A stretch of DNA of 29,847 bases from a bacterium (GTDB taxonomy: Bacteria; Hinthialibacterota; Hinthialibacteria; H5-UNCL2). Shown here in pieces: positions 1 to 9,717 of the stretch. Position numbers and translations under genes: made by a program. Below the pieces are notes generated by a model. That model had not been told where the DNA came from and made no database searches. It worked only from the letters and a program-made list of their open reading frames with translations. How positions within the stretch are numbered: position 1 is the first letter of the stretch; each line of letters opens with the position of its first letter. Location of the stretch: assembly GCA_015075175.1 (NCBI GenBank), contig JABTUV010000025.1, forward strand, positions 1 to 29,847, in the 5' to 3' direction.

Positions 1-33
1 AAAAAAAACCCCGCCGAAATAGGGCGGGGTTTT
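1..33 (-). terminator. Rho-independent terminator of the ompA-like gene
   Basis: A 7-bp GC stem (9-15 CCCCGCC pairing with 23-29 GGCGGGG) closes a short AT-rich loop. Reading on the minus strand, the stem is followed by a run of T (the eight A residues at 1-8). It starts about 20 bases past the stop of the OmpA-like gene. A short T run also follows on the plus strand, so it could act in both directions. Confidence 0.85.
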
Positions 34-48
34 GTTTGCGGAGCTGGC

Positions 49-702
49 TTATTTGGCCGGGCCCTGCACTTCGATCACGACACGGCGGTTCGGCGCGAGG
101 CACTCGATGAGCTTCTTGCGCGGCAGTTTGTCGTCGCATTTCACGCCCGGCACCGGCTGGGTCTTGCCGGCGCCCATGGTTTCGACGGCATCCGCCTTGG
201 CCCCCTTGCTGGCCAGGTAGGCCTTGACGGCGTCGGCGCGCTTCTCGGAGAGCTTCTGGTTGACCTGGTGGCCGCCGATGCGGTCGGTGTGGCCGGTAAT
301 CAGCAACAGCTTGACGCTGGCGCAGCTATCCAGTTTTGCCAGCACGTTCTTGTCGAGTTGATCCTTGCCGGCCGCGTTCAGATCGGCCTTGCCAAAGGTG
401 AAGGTGGCATCGTTCTGCAGGGAATAAGTGAAGTTGCAGGCTTTCGGCTTCGCCGGGGCAGCGGCAGGGGCGGCGGGAGCGGCGGGTTCCGGTTTTTTCA
501 CCAGTTCCGGATCGCATTCGGCGATGGCCATGGCCGGGGTCCAGCGGGTGGTTTTCCAGCACAGGCCGAAACCGCTTTTGGCGACAAGTCCGCGCGTGTC
601 GAACAGGTAGCCATCGTTGTTCGGTACTTGTGCGCCTGCAACCGTGGCGGACAGGCCGAGGGCGACTGCAAGCAGGGTATTGGTCAGATTAGCGGGTTTC
701 AA
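49..702 (-). CDS. ompA: OmpA-family outer membrane / peptidoglycan-binding protein
   Basis: Predicted outer-membrane protein of 217 residues that tethers the envelope to peptidoglycan. Residues 1-24 form a signal peptide ending Val-Ala-Gly-Ala before Gln. A Pro/Ala-rich linker follows at about 75-95, then an OmpA C-terminal domain with the core motif ITGHTDRIGG and a terminal NRRVVIEV strand; the Asp of GHTD and the Arg pair of NRRV are the usual diaminopimelate-contacting positions. The start is a TTG at 702 because GGAGG lies 8 bases upstream; a TTG at 723 would give 7 more residues and has a poorer context. It is divergent from gyrA, an arrangement known in Betaproteobacteria such as Burkholderia. 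Codon use and neighbourhood agree with that source, unlike the DNA after about 2.9 kb. Confidence 0.9.
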   Translation of the reverse strand: MKPANLTNTLLAVALGLSATVAGAQVPNNDGYLFDTRGLVAKSGFGLCWKTTRWTPAMAIAECDPELVKKPEPAAPAAPAAAPAKPKACNFTYSLQNDATFTFGKADLNAAGKDQLDKNVLAKLDSCASVKLLLITGHTDRIGGHQVNQKLSEKRADAVKAYLASKGAKADAVETMGAGKTQPVPGVKCDDKLPRKKLIECLAPNRRVVIEVQGPAK

Positions 703-789
703 GGGTTCATCCTCCACTGGCAATGTGATTGGTGATTGTTATGGTTTGCCGGCGGGACGCCAAGCCGGCACGGGCAACTCGTCTTTGGG

Positions 790-825
790 ATTTAAGCACA
801 AAAACCAATGGCCTACAACTTGTAG
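790..825 (-). promoter_or_regulatory. Candidate sigma70-type promoter for the ompA-like gene
   Basis: On the minus strand TTGTAG (818-813) is followed after 17 bases by TTAAAT (795-790), about 90 bases before the ompA start. The -35 hexamer overlaps a short perfect palindrome, CTACAACTTGTAG at 813-825, which could be an operator. The hexamers match only 3 and 4 of 6 consensus bases, so this is a modest call. No convincing gyrA promoter was found in the same spacer; TTGGCC at 870 with an AT-rich patch near 894-900 is the best weak candidate. Confidence 0.35.
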
Positions 826-944
826 TCGAAACGACAATTGAATGAGGATAGGGCTTGGCTGGTGACTCCTTGGCCAAGGTGAGCATGATAAACTTATACC
901 TTTTTGGCAGGGATATTTCCCTCCCGTCTCCGGTTCTCAGCTCG

Positions 945-3521
<2,577 letters not shown>

Positions 3522-3531
3522 GGTACAAGGC

Positions 3532-3744
3532 AAGCCGTGTCCTCGAGTCGCTCGGTTAAGCAGCAAATGTAACCCGTGTCCTCGAGTGCCCCCTTGATGT
3601 AGGAAGGGTAAGCCGTGCCCTCGAGTCTTTCGGAAGCGCAGCAAATGCAAGCCGTGCCCTCGAGTGCCCCCTTGATGTAGGAAGGGTAAGCCGTGCCCTC
3701 GAGTCTTTCGGATGCGCAGCAAATGTAAGCCGTGTCCTCGAGTA
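3532..3744. repeat. 39-bp tandem array with two alternating spacers
   Basis: Six copies of an 18-bp unit, consensus AAGCCGTGYCCTCGAGT, begin at 3532, 3571, 3610, 3649, 3688 and 3727, an exact 39-bp spacing. Two spacers of 21-22 bases alternate: type A ends in GCAGCAAATGY and type B starts GCCCCCTTGATGTAGG. The higher-order period is therefore 78 bp. The array starts 10 bases past the gyrA stop and ends by running into the hairpin element that starts at 3727. Because 39 is divisible by 3, the array gives long spurious repetitive reading frames on the minus strand. Confidence 0.9.
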
Positions 3745-3812
3745 GGCCCCGCCGAACCACCCCCATAAGGGCGAAAACCCCTCTTCGGGGCCGTATCGAG
3801 AGGCCACGGCGA
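3727..3812. repeat. Mosaic hairpin element, copy 1 (gyrA-aguA gap)
   Basis: The last tandem unit continues into GTAGGCCCCGCC. About 40 bases later comes CTTCGGGGCCGTATCGAGAGG. The arms CTCGAGTAGGCCCCG and CGGGGCCGTATCGAG can pair with two mismatches, and an inner AACCCCTCTTCGGGG-type stem can also form. The same arms recur at 9.35, 12.16, 13.5 and 24.8 kb. The rest of the gap (3813-3890) shows nothing I recognise. Confidence 0.75.
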
Positions 3813-3890
3813 CCGGAACCCGCCAATCCGCGGCCTCTCCCCACCTCAAAAACGCCCCCGCTCATCCGCAATCCGCGACAACTCGAAAAA

Positions 3891-5906
3891 TTAACCGTTG
3901 ATCTCCTCCCGCCACTTCTCCGCGTGCGCGATCTGCGCCTCCAGCCGCAAACGCACCTCACGATGACGCTGCGGATTCACCCTCCCCTCCAAGGCCAGCC
4001 ACTTCTCCAAAAGACCCCGCGCCTCCTCCACCCCTTCATAGTGCGTATCATAAATGTGCTGAATCACCGTCTTGCCCGATTTCAAACGATACGTATAGGG
4101 AACGTGATGGAAAAACAGCAGCAGTTCCTCCGGGCAGGTCGCGCGCGAGTCGAATCGCCGCGTGTTGACGGCGTGATACTGCTGCGTGTAGCCGCTGCCG
4201 CTGCGGCGCGTGCGGTCGAAACCCACGCCCAGGCCGTCGGCATGGTGAAAATACTCGCGACTGGCCGGCCGCGGATCATAGTGATTGCCGTTGCATAAGA
4301 CTCCGACGCCCAAGGGACTCGTGTACTTCTCATAGATCGCCGCCGACGGCAGAAGCATGTCCACGACCGTCCTCACGACCACGGGATCGTTTCCCCACGT
4401 CAGCCGCGCCCACTCCTCGGCGATGCTCTCGGCGGAAAGCTCGGGGTCCCAGGCCAGCCGGCCGTAACCGTACAGATTGGCCGCGGCGAAGTGATGACCC
4501 GTCCAGTTGCGCTCCTGCCCCACGTTGGAGACTCCCGCCATGCCGCAGATCCGGTACGGAAACACCCGCCCCGCGATGACGCGCGAAACCGTCGTCCCCC
4601 GCCCCGCCGTGTACGTGTCGAAGTCGAGCACTTCCTTCCAGGTGGGAACAAGATAGACAAGATGCGTGCTCCGGCCCGTGTACTCCTGCGTGATCTGCAG
4701 CTCCAGCACGGTATTGGTGCGCGCCAGTTGCCCGAACAGCGGATGGACCGGCTCGCGAATCTGGAAATCGATGGGACCGTTTTTGATCTGGACCGCCACG
4801 TTGGCGTCGAAGCGGCCGTCCAGCGGCGCGAACTCGCGATACGATTCCATGGCGCGGTCGGCCATCCTGGGATTATAGACGAAGGCGCGCCAGATCACGC
4901 TTCCGCCGTGCGGCGCCAGCGCCCGCCCCAGCATGTTCGCCCCTTCCGCATGCGTGCGCCCGTAGTCCAGCGGCCCCGGCTGCCCCTCCGAGTTCGCCTT
5001 CACCAGGAACCCCCCGAAGTCGGGTATCAGCCGATAGATCTCTGCCGCCTTCGCCTTCCACCAGCCCTGCACGGCAGGGTCCGCCGGATCCGCCGTCGAG
5101 AGTCCGCCCAGCCGCATGGGACTGGCGAAATTGACCGACAGATACAGGGTGATGCCGTACTCGCGAAAGTGCTCCGCCAGAACCGCCGCCTTCTCCAGCA
5201 TGTCGCTCCGAAGCACCTCCACCGCCGCGTTGACGTTGTTGACGGCGATCGCGTTGATCCCGACCGACGCCAACATGCGCGCGTAGTCCGTGTAGCGCGA
5301 GTCGCCGATGGGCAACTGGTCCCAGCGAAATATCGAGCGTCCCGCGTATCCGCGCTCCACCACTCCATTCAGGTTGTCCCAGTGATTGATCATGCGCAGC
5401 GGCATCGCCGGCTGCTGGCTGATCGACAGCCCCTCCAGCGGCTCTCCCGTGGCTACCAGCCGCAGAAAGTGAAACACGCCGTATAGAAGCCCGCGCTGCG
5501 TTTCGGCGGAGATGACCGTGACGGACTTTCCCTCTACCTGCGTCGAGAGGATGATGAAGCCCTCCGCGATGCGCACCCGTTCGCGTTCATCCACCGACAA
5601 GAGCGACAAGTCGCTCCTCTTCACGAGCAGAATCACGGCGCCCGACTGCGTCGGTGCACCGAGCACCGCGACCCGCCGGTCCAGCAGTCCTGAAAGCCCG
5701 CGCACCAGCTCGCGCGTCGCCGCGTCCCACTCGCGGCTGGGAGAGGAAATGACAATCTCCCTGCAGTACGTCCGGCAATACTCCAGCCGCGCGGGATCGT
5801 CGATCGGCCGATAGCGCAGCCATGCCTCGTAACCGTCCTCGCCCCGCGCCGCCAGGCCCGCAACGACCAGCAGCACCGTCGTGAACATCGCCCTCAATGC
5901 GCGCAT
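3891..5906 (-). CDS. aguA: Secreted alpha-glucuronidase, glycoside hydrolase family 67
   Basis: Predicted to release 4-O-methyl-glucuronic acid from the non-reducing end of glucuronoxylan oligosaccharides. The 671-residue protein has an N-terminal signal (residues 1-22) and the GH67 opening EDGYEAWLRYRPI (23-35). The family signature HWDNLNGVVERGYAG (175-189) opens the catalytic barrel. Catalytic residues expected from Cellvibrio GlcA67A are present: Glu307 in KANSEGQPGP as acid, Asp380 in NGPIDFQIREP and Glu408 in QITQEYTG as base pair. The start is chosen for GGAGGGG 6 bases upstream of ATG. It is divergent from the large secreted protein at 6202, suggesting a shared polysaccharide role. 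Length fits the family and the frame is intact, so it is probably active. Confidence 0.95.
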   Translation of the reverse strand: MRALRAMFTTVLLVVAGLAARGEDGYEAWLRYRPIDDPARLEYCRTYCREIVISSPSREWDAATRELVRGLSGLLDRRVAVLGAPTQSGAVILLVKRSDLSLLSVDERERVRIAEGFIILSTQVEGKSVTVISAETQRGLLYGVFHFLRLVATGEPLEGLSISQQPAMPLRMINHWDNLNGVVERGYAGRSIFRWDQLPIGDSRYTDYARMLASVGINAIAVNNVNAAVEVLRSDMLEKAAVLAEHFREYGITLYLSVNFASPMRLGGLSTADPADPAVQGWWKAKAAEIYRLIPDFGGFLVKANSEGQPGPLDYGRTHAEGANMLGRALAPHGGSVIWRAFVYNPRMADRAMESYREFAPLDGRFDANVAVQIKNGPIDFQIREPVHPLFGQLARTNTVLELQITQEYTGRSTHLVYLVPTWKEVLDFDTYTAGRGTTVSRVIAGRVFPYRICGMAGVSNVGQERNWTGHHFAAANLYGYGRLAWDPELSAESIAEEWARLTWGNDPVVVRTVVDMLLPSAAIYEKYTSPLGVGVLCNGNHYDPRPASREYFHHADGLGVGFDRTRRSGSGYTQQYHAVNTRRFDSRATCPEELLLFFHHVPYTYRLKSGKTVIQHIYDTHYEGVEEARGLLEKWLALEGRVNPQRHREVRLRLEAQIAHAEKWREEING

Positions 5907-6006
5907 CTCGTCCCCTCCGTCGAAACTGACCAGAAAGAGTCATCATACACGCACGCGCAGCCGGAATCCACCGCGGGCGGTTGCACTTCTTCTCCCGGGA
6001 CCGCCC

Positions 6007-6098
6007 CTGTCATTTCGACCGAAGGGAGAAATCTTCCGGCTGGCGCAAACTGACCTGGCGGCGGCGCCAGAGATTTCTCCCTTCGGTCGAAATGACAG
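6007..6098. repeat. Perfect 28-bp inverted repeat in the divergent spacer
   Basis: Bases 6007-6034 and 6071-6098 are exact reverse complements over 28 bases, around a 36-base centre that itself holds a 7-bp inverted pair (CTGGCGC/GCGCCAG). The arm contains TGTCATTTCGACCGAAGG. A copy differing at two positions in 26 lies at 22598-22623 in the ribosomal operon, so this is a dispersed palindromic repeat rather than a local operator. It lies between aguA and the gene at 6202. Confidence 0.9.
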
Positions 6099-6140
6099 AT
6101 GCGGCGGCAAGGGAGGGAAACCGACTCCGCACCCGCTCCG

Positions 6141-6169
6141 TTGCCTCTTGCCGGCGGTAAACGTATAGT
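6141..6169 (+). promoter_or_regulatory. Candidate sigma70-type promoter for the gene at 6202
   Basis: TTGCCT (6141-6146) is separated by 17 bases from TATAGT (6164-6169). The -10 box matches 5 of 6 consensus bases and the -35 box 4 of 6. The leader to the ATG at 6202 would be about 25 bases and includes the Shine-Dalgarno stretch. It lies just past the 28-bp inverted repeat. Confidence 0.45.
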
Positions 6170-6201
6170 GTTTGACACATCGGAGGAAGAAGGACGGCGC
6201 C

Positions 6202-9200
6202 ATGAATCTTGGATTGCGGTGGATGTGGCTGACCTTCCTGTGCCTGCCGGCAACGTGGTGCGACGACAGCGTCCTCCGGCGCTGGGACTTCACCACCGGC
6301 ACGCAAGGCTGGCGCCCCACCCACCACGTGTCCGACTTCCAGGCCGCGAACGGCCTGCTGCGCCTCACGACTGCCGGCGAGGACGCCTACATCACCGTCG
6401 ATGCGGCGCGCCTGCCCGCCGCTCGCGCCCATCTCCTGCGCGTCCACCTGCGCAGTACCCGCGAAGGTCGCACGCAGCTTTACTTCTCGACGACCGACTC
6501 GCCCGATCCGGCGCGACGCGAGATCCCCTCTTTTCGCGTCCCCGGCGACAACCAGTGGCGCACGCACGAACTCTCCCTGATCGGCGTGGAAGGCTGGAGC
6601 GGCGCCCTCACCATGCTGCGGCTGGACCCCGTCAATCCCGCCGTCGGCGCGCGCGTCGAAATCGATTGGATCGAACTGGTGGAACTGGCGCCCCTCTATC
6701 GCATCGACTCGCTGGCGCCGGATCGCACCTTCATCGACAGAGGCGCCCCCTTCACGGCCCGCGTGGTCGTGCGCAACGCCGGTGGGCCCGTGTCGGGCGA
6801 GCCGCCGCTCGTCAAACTGACCGTAGAAGGAGCAGCGCTGCACGATCCGGTTGACCAGTCGCTTCCCGACCTGCGCCACGGCGACGTGGCCGCCGCCCGT
6901 TGGAGCCTCACCGCCGGCAACGACCGCCTCTGCCGGCTCTCGGCACGCCTCTGCGACGCCACGGGCGAATTGCTCGCCTCCGCCGAGACGGCCATCGTCC
7001 TTTCCCAACCTCCGCTCGGCCCCGAGATGCACAACGGCCGCATCGGCCTCGGCGTGCGCGAGGGAAGGGAAATGTGCTTCTTTGCGCGCGCCGGGGACCA
7101 GTGGCAACTCGTGGCGCTGGCCCGCCCCCTGGCGCGGCTGGCCCTCGGCGAACCCTTCCAGATGCGCGACCTCCACTTTCCCCGCAGCGAACTCAATAAC
7201 AGCCTGACGCTATACGACGACTCCACGCCCCATCTGCGCGTCGCGCTGGTTTTCACCCTGAGCGACGACATCGTCCGGTGTCGAGCCGAGTTGAGCGCCG
7301 ACGCGACGGCGGCCACCCTCTTGCACTTCTCCGGTCCCACGCTGCTCGTGCCCGGCGCATCCAAGCGCGCGGCCCTCTTTCCCGGCGTCGAATATCTGGA
7401 TGCAAACGAGCCTTCCTCGCGCGCCGACATCATCGGCCGGCGCTTCGCTCCCCGCAGCGTGCCGCCGGCTTATTGGATCACGGTTCCCCTCATGGCCGTA
7501 GAGAGCGATGCGGCCCTGGTCGCGCTGCTCTGGGACCCGATGCAACCCTGGGCGGGCGAACATCGCCTGCCCGCCGCCCTCTTCGCCTCTCCCAACTTCA
7601 TCGACAGCCAGGACAATCATCTCATGCAGCTCTTCGTCCCCGGCGGGCCGGAAGGAACGGAGAAAAACCAGCGCGCCGCCCGCCGCGGCCTTCCGCTTCG
7701 AGAACTGGGCAAGATTGCGCTGGAGAGCCGGATTCTCATTTCGCCCCAGGCTAAGAGTCCCCTCGACGCCGTCGAGGCCTGGACGCGCCAATTCGGCCTG
7801 CCCGAAGTCCCACCTCCACCCCACGACGCCACGCGCACGGAAGAAATCTGCATGATCGGCTTCCGCGACACGCTCTACGAGCCGGGCCAGGGCTGGACCA
7901 TCCACTGGGGACTCGGCGAAACGCCGCGCCGAAACGACGACTTCATCGCGCGGCTGCTCTCTTACGCCCATCGCACCGGCGACGCCACCTGGCTGGCCCA
8001 CACCGACCAGACGTTGCAGCAGCCGCTCATCGACCTTCTCGGCCGCCTTGCCGACGCCGCCCCGCGCCTGCCGCCCCAACTGCAGACCCAGGAGCCTGAC
8101 GGCACGTGGCTCTACCGCGAAAGCGAAGAGATCAAGAAGAAGACCCGCGACTACTCCGACGGCGAGGCCGACAGCCTCGGGCGCGACGGCACCACCAACG
8201 TCGGCGTGTGCGCCGTCGCGGCGCGTCCCCTGCTCGAACACGCGCTCCTCTGGGGCGAGCCGGCCGTCGTCGCCGCCGCCAGTCGCGCGCTGGCCGCCAT
8301 GTCGCCCTTTCGCATCCCCGCCGGCGCCCAGACCTGGGAAGTCCACAAGGACATCCCCGACCTCAACGCCGCCGGCCACGCCTGCGCGTGTTTCCGCATG
8401 GGCTACCAACTCTTCGGCGACCGCCGCCTGCTCGACGCCGCCGTCGATTGGGCGCGCGCGGGGTTGCCCTTCATTTATCTCTGGCCCGCGCCCCTCGCGC
8501 CCGAGCCCACCACCGCCCTCGTCAACGGCATCCGCGGCCGGCCCTCGAAAGTCTTCGTCCTTTCCGGTACGGACTGCTATGAGAATCCCGCGCGCCGCGT
8601 CACGCCTTACGCCGCCATCCCCGTCTTCGGCACGTCCTTCTACGTCGTCCCCTGGTACGGCCATCCGGTGCAATGGTGCGGTCTCGTATGGGCCGAGGCG
8701 GTCCTCGAATTGTGCACGGAGCATGAATCGGAGCTTCCGCCCGACACGCTGCGCCTCTTGCGCACGGCCGTCGAGGGGGTGCTCTCCAGCGCCCGCTGGC
8801 AGCAGATGGATAAATCGCCCTACACCGGGCTTCTGCCCGACTCCTGGCATCTGGAGACCAACACCGCCTTCGCCGCCATGATCGGCCCCATGCGCATCCA
8901 CGACTGCCTGCTCCTGTCGGAGGGCATGAGCGACGGCCGCGCCGTTCACGCGCGCGTGCTGCGCCACAAGGGGCTGACCCTGCACCTGGCTACCCGCGCG
9001 CGGGTACACGGTGCGACCATCGACGAGAACGGCGCCCGGTTTGAATTGCAGTATCTTGCGCAACAGCCCTTCGACTGCGTCGTCTCGCAGTGCCCCGCGC
9101 CGACGGCGGTACGGGTAGACGGTGCGCGCCTGCGGTCTTCCGCCCAACCACCCGACGCCGGCGCGTATACGTTCCACCAGCACCAACACCGCCTGGCCAT

Positions 9201-9258
9201 CCGCCTACCGCGCGCCGACGGCCGCCGGCGCGTCGAAGTGACCTGGAACGACCCGTGA
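6202..9258 (+). CDS. Large secreted protein, putative polysaccharide-active enzyme of unknown family
   Basis: I do not recognise the family. The 1018-residue product starts with a signal peptide (about 1-19, hydrophobic, ending near a Cys). Next comes a jelly-roll-like module (about 20-165: WDFTTGTQGW, then LRLDP and EIDWIELVEL), which resembles carbohydrate-binding or laminin-G-like folds. A CARDB-like beta domain with FTARVVVRNAGG follows at about 170-275. The second half (about 540-880) has helical pairs with Trp/His-rich segments such as GWTIHWGLGETPRRND, QTWEVHKDIPDLNAAGH and SFYVVPWYGHPVQWCG, suggestive of an alpha/alpha toroid as in polysaccharide lyases and GH families. The tail is beta-rich. 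GGAGGAAGAAGGA precedes the ATG; a TTG at 6172 is the alternative start. Divergence from the GH67 gene supports a glycan role, by inference only. Confidence 0.75.
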   Translation: MNLGLRWMWLTFLCLPATWCDDSVLRRWDFTTGTQGWRPTHHVSDFQAANGLLRLTTAGEDAYITVDAARLPAARAHLLRVHLRSTREGRTQLYFSTTDSPDPARREIPSFRVPGDNQWRTHELSLIGVEGWSGALTMLRLDPVNPAVGARVEIDWIELVELAPLYRIDSLAPDRTFIDRGAPFTARVVVRNAGGPVSGEPPLVKLTVEGAALHDPVDQSLPDLRHGDVAAARWSLTAGNDRLCRLSARLCDATGELLASAETAIVLSQPPLGPEMHNGRIGLGVREGREMCFFARAGDQWQLVALARPLARLALGEPFQMRDLHFPRSELNNSLTLYDDSTPHLRVALVFTLSDDIVRCRAELSADATAATLLHFSGPTLLVPGASKRAALFPGVEYLDANEPSSRADIIGRRFAPRSVPPAYWITVPLMAVESDAALVALLWDPMQPWAGEHRLPAALFASPNFIDSQDNHLMQLFVPGGPEGTEKNQRAARRGLPLRELGKIALESRILISPQAKSPLDAVEAWTRQFGLPEVPPPPHDATRTEEICMIGFRDTLYEPGQGWTIHWGLGETPRRNDDFIARLLSYAHRTGDATWLAHTDQTLQQPLIDLLGRLADAAPRLPPQLQTQEPDGTWLYRESEEIKKKTRDYSDGEADSLGRDGTTNVGVCAVAARPLLEHALLWGEPAVVAAASRALAAMSPFRIPAGAQTWEVHKDIPDLNAAGHACACFRMGYQLFGDRRLLDAAVDWARAGLPFIYLWPAPLAPEPTTALVNGIRGRPSKVFVLSGTDCYENPARRVTPYAAIPVFGTSFYVVPWYGHPVQWCGLVWAEAVLELCTEHESELPPDTLRLLRTAVEGVLSSARWQQMDKSPYTGLLPDSWHLETNTAFAAMIGPMRIHDCLLLSEGMSDGRAVHARVLRHKGLTLHLATRARVHGATIDENGARFELQYLAQQPFDCVVSQCPAPTAVRVDGARLRSSAQPPDAGAYTFHQHQHRLAIRLPRADGRRRVEVTWNDP

Positions 9259-9717
9259 GAGACGGGTGAGGGACGCGCGCGCTTGGGACAGTCACCCATG
9301 TGGCACTGTTTCTTTCCAGCGGAACATGCAAATGCAAGCCGTGTCCTCGAGTAGGCCCCGCCGAGTACTCTCGTGAGAGGCAAGAGGTCCCTTCGGGGCC
9401 GAATCGAGAGGCCACGGCGGCTTGGCGCCGACTTGCCCGCATCAAAGCCGTCCTCTCGATGTCCCTCAATACGGCTTTCGGCCTACTCGGGGCAAGGCGC
9501 GGCCCGAGGCTGCATTTCCCCTCGACGCGGGCCATCCGTCGGACCGCTACTCGAGGACTCGGTTCTTCTTTTCTCCAGACTTGTCCGGGACCATCCGTTT
9601 TCCGAGCAGTCGTACCCCCCGGCGCCGCCCTTGCAGCCCCCCACCTTCTGTTCTATCCTCCCCGCGGCCTTGTGGTCGATCCTGCAATCCATCCCGAACG
9701 TGTGAAGGCCTTGCGCC
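9259..9717. repeat. Spacer holding mosaic repeat element, copy 2 (9336-9564)
   Basis: Left end AAGCCGTGTCCTCGAGTAG (9336) and right end CTACTCGAGGACTCGG (9547-9562) are inverted copies with one mismatch over 16 bases, giving an element of about 230 bp with terminal inverted repeats. Inside are two hairpin cores: CGAGTAGGCCCCG...CGGGGCCGAATCGAG (9350-9410) and CTCAATACGG...CCTACTCGGGG (9469-9490). A half tandem spacer (GGAACATGCAAATGC) precedes the left end. Flanking bases 9283-9315 (GGGACAGTCACC...GGCACTGTTTC) look like another degenerate dispersed repeat. Bases 9565-9717 show no gene and no clear promoter. Confidence 0.75.

Noticed and set aside
855-944. Longer gyrA start at 855
   Set aside because: The added 30 residues are not family-like, and [11 protein letters not shown] at 945 matches the known start.
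3532-3744. CRISPR-like array
   Set aside because: Repeats are regular and spacers have constant length, but only two spacer sequences recur in alternation, with no leader and no cas gene. Real CRISPR spacers are unique.
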